Shown here piece after piece: positions 42,473-47,597 of a stretch of DNA of 47,597 bases. Source of the DNA: CAYVUM01 sp964454795 (GTDB lineage: Bacteria > Pseudomonadota > Alphaproteobacteria > Rhodospirillales > Defluviicoccaceae); NCBI GenBank assembly GCA_964454795.1, contig CAYVUM010000011.1, forward strand, positions 1-47,597, written 5' to 3'. The notes beneath the pieces were generated by a model. The model was not told where the DNA came from and ran no database searches. It worked only from the letters and a program-made list of their open reading frames with translations. A program made the position numbers and the translations under genes. The number at the start of each line of letters is the position of its first letter. The first letter of the stretch is position 1.

Positions 42473-43050
42473 CACCGCGATTGCGCCGGCTGATTGCGAT
42501 TGCGCTGTTGCTTCTGGTGATTGCATTGCCCTACCACTTGGTCATCCGGCCGATTATTCAGCAGCATCGTGATTACGACGTGCAGATCGCCGACAGCATT
42601 GCCCTGATCCGCCAGTTCCGCCGCTCCACCGCGACACTCGACGCGCTGCGGGCAGAGGTGGAGGCGCTCGAACAGCAGCCGGCTTTGCAGACCGGCTATC
42701 TGGGCGGCGAGACCGAGGCGCTGGCCGCAGCAGAGCTCCAGAACCTGGTGAAGGTGACCATCGAAGCCGCCGGCGGGGTGGTCAACAGCACCCAGGTTCT
42801 GCCTGCCGAGCCCAGCGACGGCTTCCGCCGGATCACCGCCCGGGTCTCAATGACAGGACCCATCGACTCGATCTTCCAGGCCTTCCACCGGCTGGAGTCG
42901 ATGGAACCAATGCTGTTCCTCGACAACATCGACATGGGGGCCCAAAGCCGTCGCCGGCGGCGACCAAGGGGACGCGGCGGAGAGGAGGTGGCGGAGGACC
43001 CCACCCTCAACGCCAACTTCGACGTCTACGGCTACATGAGGGGGGTGTGA
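42469..43050 (+). CDS. gspM: T2SS inner-membrane protein GspM
   Basis: A 193-residue protein with a single N-terminal helix (LIAIALLLLVIALPYHLVI), a coiled coil (about residues 35-75) and a ferredoxin-like domain (AAELQNLVKVTIEAAGGVVNSTQVLP, then ITARVSMTGPIDSIFQAFHRLESMEPMLFLDNIDM). A basic Arg-rich insertion lies near residues 160-170. This is the GspM subtype II layout. It stabilises GspL and contacts GspC and the pseudopilins. Its start overlaps gspL by 4 bp and its stop overlaps the next start by one base. Confidence 0.87.
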   Translation: MTPRLRRLIAIALLLLVIALPYHLVIRPIIQQHRDYDVQIADSIALIRQFRRSTATLDALRAEVEALEQQPALQTGYLGGETEALAAAELQNLVKVTIEAAGGVVNSTQVLPAEPSDGFRRITARVSMTGPIDSIFQAFHRLESMEPMLFLDNIDMGAQSRRRRRPRGRGGEEVAEDPTLNANFDVYGYMRGV

Positions 43051-43664
43051 TGCCGGGCGGACCGGCGAGCCGTGGCTGGCGTCTGCCGCTGGTGCTGGCG
43101 CTCGTGTGCGTCGCATTGGGCGGTGCCCTCGCTGCGGTCCTGCGGGGTGCCGATCCAACAGTCACGGAGATCGCCGCCACGCCAATGACAGACACCGCCT
43201 CCGAGGCAACGGATCAGGGGACCGGGGGAGCGCCGGGCTCCTTCCGGATGCAGCCGGTTCACGCCTTTGCAAATGTCACGGACCGTCCGCTCTTCTATGA
43301 AAGCCGGCGGCCGGTCAACGGCGCGGCGTCGGGCGATGAGGGTGTTGTCAGTACCGAGAAGCCGGAGCTGCTGTTGAGGGGGACGATCGTGATGGGGGAC
43401 ACTGTGCGCATCGCCCTGGTTGAGACTGACGGCACATCGCGGATCGTTCGGCAGGGCGGCGACGTCGACGGTTGGGTGGTGACCGCGATCGAGCGCGATC
43501 GTATGGTCCTGGGACAAGGCGACACGGAGGCGGTATATTCCCTCGACGAAACGTTCCGGAAGGCGATCCTTGAAGCGCCCCGCGACCGGATCGACCGGCG
43601 CGCGGCGATGCGCGAGCGCTTGGCCGAAGAAGAGATCGACCTGCAACAGTATTCGGAAGAGTAG
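43050..43664 (+). CDS. GspC/GspN-like T2SS periplasmic-contact protein
   Basis: A 204-residue protein with one N-terminal membrane helix (LPLVLALVCVALGGALAAVL), an acidic linker, and a homology-region-like domain: FANVTDRPLFYESRRP, then LLLRGTIVMGDTVRIALVETDG, VRQGGDVDGWVVTAIERDRMVL. In GspC this region binds the secretin N0 domain and links the inner-membrane platform to the outer membrane. The C-terminus is a charged helix (RIDRRAAMRERLAEEEIDLQQYSEE) with no PDZ domain, so it is a short variant. ATG 43050 has AGGGGGG upstream. It lies directly before gspD, matching the usual C-D order. Confidence 0.75.
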   Translation: MPGGPASRGWRLPLVLALVCVALGGALAAVLRGADPTVTEIAATPMTDTASEATDQGTGGAPGSFRMQPVHAFANVTDRPLFYESRRPVNGAASGDEGVVSTEKPELLLRGTIVMGDTVRIALVETDGTSRIVRQGGDVDGWVVTAIERDRMVLGQGDTEAVYSLDETFRKAILEAPRDRIDRRAAMRERLAEEEIDLQQYSEE

Positions 43665-43695
43665 TTTCCCCCTGACGCGACGGGAGCGGTTTTCG

Positions 43696-45942
43696 ATGGT
43701 GCTGCCACGCCACACGCCACGCGACGCCGGTGGAGCGGCCATCGCGTTCCCGCTGATCGCCGTGCTCGGTTTCCTTCTTGGCGCCTGTGCCGACTCCACA
43801 GGGGCGGGCAGCAGCCGCCTCGCCATGGGCGACGGCCGGCCGGCAGCGGCTGGCGACCCCGGAGGCGGTCCCGAAGCGGTCGAGGTGACCGTCATCGGCG
43901 AAGGCGACGATGACCGTGCGCGCGTCCGCGGCCGCTTTCCGGGCTCCGACCGGCTGACCGCCGTACCCGGGCGCGATCCGGTTTCGCTGGTGCCGGTTGA
44001 CGGCAGCGCCGGCGGTCCGATCTCGCTCAACTTCGTCGAGACCGATGTGCGCGAGGTGGTGAAGGCGGTGCTCGGCGATACCCTCGGCCAGAACTACATC
44101 ATCGATCCAGGCGTCCAGGGTACAGTCACCTTTCAGACCAGCAAGCCGCTGTCCCGGGAGGATCTCGCCGCCGCCCTCGACGAGATTCTCAGCCTCAACG
44201 GCGCCGCCCTGGTTCAGAGCGACGGCCTCTACAAGGTCGTCCCGGCCGATCAGGCGGCGCGCGCGGGGGTGACCACCCGGGGCGCTGCACCGGGCCTCAG
44301 GGGCGTCGGCGCGCGGGCACTGGTGGCGCCGCTGCGCTACATTCCCGCCGCCGAGATGGAAACCATTCTCCAACCGTTCGCGCCCCCCAACACGATCCTG
44401 CGGGTCGACCCGGAGCGAAATCTCCTCGTGCTCGGCGGAACCCAGAGCCAGCGCGAACAACTGCTCGAAATCATCGAAATCTTCGACGTGGACTGGCTTC
44501 GCGGCATGTCGTTCGCGATCCACGAGATCGAATCGACCTCCCCGGAGACGATGGTGGGTGAACTCGAGACGATCTTCAGCGCCGGCACATCCGCCGAGCA
44601 GAACAGTCTCGTGCGGTTCGTGCCGATCGAACGACTGAATGCCGTCCTGGTGATTTCGCCGCGCCGGGCGATGCTTGCACGGGCGGAGACCTGGATCACC
44701 CGCCTCGACATCGGCGACAGCACCAAGCCTCGCGTATACGTCTACTACGCCCAGAACAGCCGGGCCCAGGAGCTGGCCGACGTCCTCAATCAGATCTTTA
44801 CCGGCGCGGCACCGCAACGGACAACCACGGCCGAGACGCCGCGCTCGCTGGCGCCGGGATTGAGCCCGGCCGAGATCGGTGAGACGTCGTTGCGAGAATC
44901 GATCCAGCTTGCCCGGGTCGACGGTGCGGCATTTCAGGCCGATGCGGCTCCCGCGCCGGTGTCTGGCGGGGCTGACGCCGGCCGGCGGCGCGGTTCCGGC
45001 GGCGGCTCCCTCGGCGCGACCGAGTCGGAGGTCCGAATCATTGCCGATACGGTCAAGAATGCGGTCGTGATCATGGCCACGCCCCAGGATTTCAAGAAGA
45101 TCGAGGCGGCGCTGCGCCGGCTCGATATCCAGTCGTTGCAGGTCCTGATCGAAGCCACGTTCATCGAGGTGGGACTGACCGACGACCTCGCCTTCGGTAC
45201 CGAATGGCTGTTCCGTACGGGAAGCAGCGAGGTCGAACTGCCGCAGCTCATCTCCACCGCCACCAGTGCGGGAAGTGTGTTCAGCTGGGCACTCGCCCTC
45301 AACAACGACGATATCCGGGTGACGATCCAGGCGATCCAGAACCTGACCGAGGTGAACATCGTCTCTTCACCCAATCTGCTGGTTCTCGACAATCAGGAGG
45401 CGCGAATTCAGGTGGGCGGCGAGGAACCGGTGCCAACGCGGTCTTCGGTCAGTGTCACCGACCCGGATGCGCCGATCGTCAGTTCCATCGAGTATCGTGA
45501 AACCGGCACGATCATGACGGTGACCCCGCGGGTCAATGAGAGCGGGCTCGTGACCCTTGAGCTGGCTCAGGAAGTGAGCGACGTCGGCGAAACCGTGGAA
45601 GTGGGCGGCACGACCGCGCCCACCTTCAATCAGCGGACGGTGCAGAGTACGATCGCCGTTCACGACGGCGAAAGCATCGTTCTCGGCGGACAAATCTTCG
45701 AATCTGACCAGCGCACCCGGTCCGGCGTCCCATTCCTTTCGCAAATCCCGATCCTCGGCTTCCTGTTCGGCACCCAGGGCAGCACGTTCGAACGCACCGA
45801 GCTGATCGTCATCATCACCCCCCGGGTGATCCGCGACCGGGAGACGGCGCGGGACGCGACCGAGACGCTGAACCAGCGGATGCAGCGGCTGCGTCCGATC
45901 CTTGAGGAATTCCGCGTCCGGGAAGGGTTTGGTGGCACCTAG
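43696..45942 (+). CDS. gspD: T2SS secretin GspD, lipoprotein type
   Basis: A 748-residue secretin. The N-terminus carries a lipoprotein signal with lipobox FLLGAC (Cys31). N0 is ISLNFVETDVREVVKAVLGD and onward; N1-N3 modules follow (ALVAPLRYIPAAEMETILQPF, MVGELETIFSAGTS, AQELADVLNQIF). The secretin domain has VLIEATFIEVGL, VNIVSSPNLLVLDNQEA, IQVGGEEPVPTRS and VHDGESIVLGGQIFESDQRTRSGVPFLSQIPILGFLFG, then TELIVIITPRVI. It forms the outer-membrane gate. A Gly/Ser-rich loop sits in N3. ATG 43696 has GGGAG about 9 bp upstream. The stop codon TAG is the first three bases of the dispersed repeat at 45940. Confidence 0.95.
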   Translation: MVLPRHTPRDAGGAAIAFPLIAVLGFLLGACADSTGAGSSRLAMGDGRPAAAGDPGGGPEAVEVTVIGEGDDDRARVRGRFPGSDRLTAVPGRDPVSLVPVDGSAGGPISLNFVETDVREVVKAVLGDTLGQNYIIDPGVQGTVTFQTSKPLSREDLAAALDEILSLNGAALVQSDGLYKVVPADQAARAGVTTRGAAPGLRGVGARALVAPLRYIPAAEMETILQPFAPPNTILRVDPERNLLVLGGTQSQREQLLEIIEIFDVDWLRGMSFAIHEIESTSPETMVGELETIFSAGTSAEQNSLVRFVPIERLNAVLVISPRRAMLARAETWITRLDIGDSTKPRVYVYYAQNSRAQELADVLNQIFTGAAPQRTTTAETPRSLAPGLSPAEIGETSLRESIQLARVDGAAFQADAAPAPVSGGADAGRRRGSGGGSLGATESEVRIIADTVKNAVVIMATPQDFKKIEAALRRLDIQSLQVLIEATFIEVGLTDDLAFGTEWLFRTGSSEVELPQLISTATSAGSVFSWALALNNDDIRVTIQAIQNLTEVNIVSSPNLLVLDNQEARIQVGGEEPVPTRSSVSVTDPDAPIVSSIEYRETGTIMTVTPRVNESGLVTLELAQEVSDVGETVEVGGTTAPTFNQRTVQSTIAVHDGESIVLGGQIFESDQRTRSGVPFLSQIPILGFLFGTQGSTFERTELIVIITPRVIRDRETARDATETLNQRMQRLRPILEEFRVREGFGGT

Positions 45943-46058
45943 TGGTTCGATGCTGACGGATGAGTCCCATCCGTCAGATGAATCGAACCACAAGATCAAT
46001 CGTTGAGTGGATCGACCGATCATCCGCTTGGGAACCAACCGAATGATCCGATCCACTA
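45940..46058. repeat. Dispersed double-hairpin repeat, copy B
   Basis: About 119 bp bounded by TAGTGG and CCACTA. The first hairpin pairs GTGGTTCGAT with ATCGAACCAC and CTGACGGATG with CATCCGTCAG around AGTCC. The second pairs GTGGATCG with CGATCCAC, enclosing GATCAT/ATGATC and TTGG/CCAA. It aligns with 2743-2862. It abuts gspD and supplies its stop codon, and could terminate or process the gspD transcript. Confidence 0.85.
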
Positions 46059-46120
46059 GAGCGGGGCGCCTCCCAATAGGATCGCTCCGCGATGCTATTG
46101 GGAGGCGTGAATCCGCTCTA
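46057..46120. repeat. Palindromic repeat with TAGAGCGG/CCGCTCTA ends
   Basis: TAGAGCGG (46057-46064) pairs with CCGCTCTA (46113-46120), and inside them CGCCTCCCAATAG pairs with CTATTGGGAGGCG around ATCGC-TCC-GCGAT. It is nested end-to-end with the neighbouring repeats, sharing its last bases with the 83-bp element. Confidence 0.85.
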
Positions 46121-46195
46121 CCCTGTTGAATCAGAGCAGATTCACCCGATCAGATTGGATCGCAAAGCGATTCAATCTGATCGGGATCTGCTCTA
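46113..46195. repeat. 83-bp palindromic repeat, copy 2
   Basis: Identical to 15572-15654 except for one base. The hairpin core is 46133-46194. It lies just upstream of gspK, and its + strand frame is open into gspK without a stop, which produces a spurious N-terminal extension. Confidence 0.92.
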
Positions 46196-46221
46196 GGCCG
46201 GTCGATCCGCCCGAACCCCGG

Positions 46222-47172
46222 TTGCCGGGAGCGCCCCGCGGCCGGCACCGCCGCTCGGAGCGCGGCGTCGCGCTGATCATGGTTCTCTGGGCGGTGGTTC
46301 TGCTGTCGGCGCTGACCACCTCGTTCAGTGCCAGCACCCGCAACGAGATGAACCTGGCCCGCAACGCCGTGGAGAACGCTCGCGCCGAAGCCCTGGCCGA
46401 TGCCGGTCTCCATCGGGTGATTCTGACCCTGCTTGATCCGACCCAGGCCGGCTCGATCCGTGCTGACGACACCCCCTATTCCTGGTCATTCGGGGATGGC
46501 GAGGTGAAGTTCGCGGTCCAGAACGAGGAGGGCAAGATCGATCTCAATCAGGCTTCCGAAGCGCTGCTCCGCGCCCTGTTCCAGGCTGCCGGGGCGGACG
46601 AGGCGGAAGCCGGGGCGCTGGCCGCTGCGGTCATCGATTTTCGCGATGCCGATGGGAATGCGGAGGCTGGCGGCGCCGAAGACTTCGATTACCGCTCCGC
46701 CGGGCTCGCGTTCGAAGCCAAGGATGCGTCCTTCGAGCACGTTGGCGAGCTTGCCCAGGTGTTCGGCATGACTCCGGCCATGCTGCGAAGGGTGACGCCG
46801 GCGATTACGATCCACTCTCAGCGACCCGAGCCGGACCTGGATGTGGCGCCGCTTCTGGTCCGGGATGCCATGGCGCTGTACGGGCCGGGCGACGGAGAGG
46901 GGAACGCGCTGACCAACTCGAGCGCGTTGCTGCCCGGCCTGAGCCGCGAGCAGCTGGAACTGGATGAGGGCATCACCGATCCGGGCGAGCTTCGCCGGAC
47001 CCTTGGCCAATCCGTCTACACCATCCATTCCGAGGGGCGAACGGCCGGAGGCAGCATCGTCGCGCGCTCGGCCATCGTCCTGATCAGCGATGCCAGTGAA
47101 CTGGGGTTCATCGTGCGGTCCTGGGGGCAGGGCCCGCGGCGGCTGTTCGCCACGGCGGCGACGCTGCCGTGA
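46222..47172 (+). CDS. gspK: Minor pseudopilin GspK (displaced)
   Basis: A 316-residue pseudopilin. The leader ends RRSERG before VALIMVLWAVVLLSALTTSF; lack of Glu5 is normal for GspK, which caps the pseudopilus tip. The large globular domain has NEEGKIDLNQASEALLRALF, VIDFRDADG and FEHVGELAQVFGMTPAMLRRVTPAITIHS, with acidic residues that in the family bind calcium, and a C-terminal SEGRTAGGSIVARSAIVLI. The only in-frame starts are TTG 46126 (inside the repeat), TTG 46222 and ATG 46279 (inside the membrane helix). TTG 46222 gives a normal short leader and is preferred, without a strong ribosome-binding site. gspK usually lies between gspJ and gspL; here it is last and cut off from gspD by repeats. 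Confidence 0.88.
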   Translation: MPGAPRGRHRRSERGVALIMVLWAVVLLSALTTSFSASTRNEMNLARNAVENARAEALADAGLHRVILTLLDPTQAGSIRADDTPYSWSFGDGEVKFAVQNEEGKIDLNQASEALLRALFQAAGADEAEAGALAAAVIDFRDADGNAEAGGAEDFDYRSAGLAFEAKDASFEHVGELAQVFGMTPAMLRRVTPAITIHSQRPEPDLDVAPLLVRDAMALYGPGDGEGNALTNSSALLPGLSREQLELDEGITDPGELRRTLGQSVYTIHSEGRTAGGSIVARSAIVLISDASELGFIVRSWGQGPRRLFATAATLP

Positions 47173-47546
47173 CTGCTGCGGGCTGTTGGTCCGGACATCC
47201 CGGCTTCTGCCGCCGGCTCGGCGCGGTTGTTCTCGGCGTCGTGGCCCTGGCGGGATGCGCCGACCGGCCACCCCTGTCCGACCGGGAGGAAGCCGCGCTG
47301 ACCGCCGCTCGCACCCGCATTGAGCACTGCGTTGGTGAGCGCCTTGATCGCATGGCCGGGGTCAGCCCGCCGGCCGCCCGGGCCCTCGCCCGTTCGCTCG
47401 CAATTGCCTGCCGCACCGAGCGGGATGCCTTTGAAGCCACGGCCGGCCGGCTGCTCGGCGCGGACGGGGCCGAAGCCGAAATGGCCGGACTTGAAGCATG
47501 GATTTTCCGGGAGGCGGAGCGCCACACCCTTGAGCAGCGGTTCTGA
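47169..47546 (+). CDS. Small lipoprotein of unknown function, coupled to gspK
   Basis: A 125-residue lipoprotein with a signal (LGAVVLGVVALAGC; lipobox Cys30) and a short helical mature part (SDREEAALTAARTRIEHCVGERLDR, ARALARSLAIACRTERDAFEAT, EMAGLEAWIFREAERHTL) with two further Cys that could pair. The GTG start overlaps the gspK stop (GTGA), so it is translated with gspK. I do not recognise the family. Size, all-helical look and position allow a pilotin-like or T2SS accessory role, but the secretin here appears lipidated itself, so that is only a suggestion. The last 51 bases of the window are non-coding. Confidence 0.7.
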   Translation: MTAAGCWSGHPGFCRRLGAVVLGVVALAGCADRPPLSDREEAALTAARTRIEHCVGERLDRMAGVSPPAARALARSLAIACRTERDAFEATAGRLLGADGAEAEMAGLEAWIFREAERHTLEQRF

Positions 47547-47597
47547 TCCCGGCGTCCTGGCCGAAGGGGGGAGTGAACAGGGCTTAACGGCGGATCC

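Noticed and set aside
45940..46195. CRISPR-like array or attachment site
   Set aside because: The units are different palindromes without regular spacers, and no cas or integrase gene is nearby.
46126..46221. N-terminal extension of GspK read through the 83-bp repeat
   Set aside because: The peptide is a translation of a dispersed non-coding repeat and would make an abnormal prepilin leader.

Overview
The window comes from a GC-rich Gram-negative bacterium, most likely an alphaproteobacterium of Rhodospirillales type. This is inferred from the strong G/C third-position bias, the class of exopolysaccharide locus, a filamentous-haemagglutinin-family giant protein, and short palindromic intergenic repeats ending in TAGAGC/GCTCTA. 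No rRNA, tRNA, CRISPR array or complete transposon was seen.

Region 1 (1-3642) is ordinary chromosome on the + strand: the C-terminal end of an RND efflux pump, a ribosome-associated HPF/RaiA protein fused to a cold-shock domain, an alpha/beta hydrolase, and a six-helix YrhK-type membrane protein. A decayed homocysteine S-methyltransferase fragment and one copy of a dispersed double-hairpin repeat lie between the last two genes. Region 2 (3758-7549, - strand) is a two-gene SbcD/SbcC-like (YhaO/YhaN-like) pair.

Region 3 (7666-15465) is an exopolysaccharide control and export locus of the PEP-CTERM/XrtA class. A Wza-type export lipoprotein, the sigma-54 activator PrsR and the sensor kinase PrsK are on the - strand. 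The chain-length determinant and a BY-type tyrosine autokinase with a Tyr-rich tail are on the + strand. A 639-bp gene-free divergent region separates the two arms. No exosortase or PEP-CTERM sorting signal was found in the window.

Region 4 (15466-47546) is the most unusual part. A gene for a protein of about 4,890 residues carries an N-terminal filamentous-haemagglutinin (TpsA-type) secretion domain and a C-terminal haemagglutinin-family (DUF3739-like) domain, but no TpsB transporter is encoded in the window. It is followed directly by a periplasmic retropepsin-like aspartyl protease with a secretin-N/STN-like front half, then by a near-complete type II secretion system in unusual order: gspA, gspB, (two secreted small proteins on the - strand), gspO, E, F, G, H, I, J, L, M, a GspC/N-like gene, a lipidated gspD, a cluster of palindromic repeats, gspK, and a small lipoprotein. 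The arrangement suggests, but does not prove, that the giant surface protein, the protease and the secretion machine work together, alongside exopolysaccharide production, in adhesion or biofilm matrix assembly.
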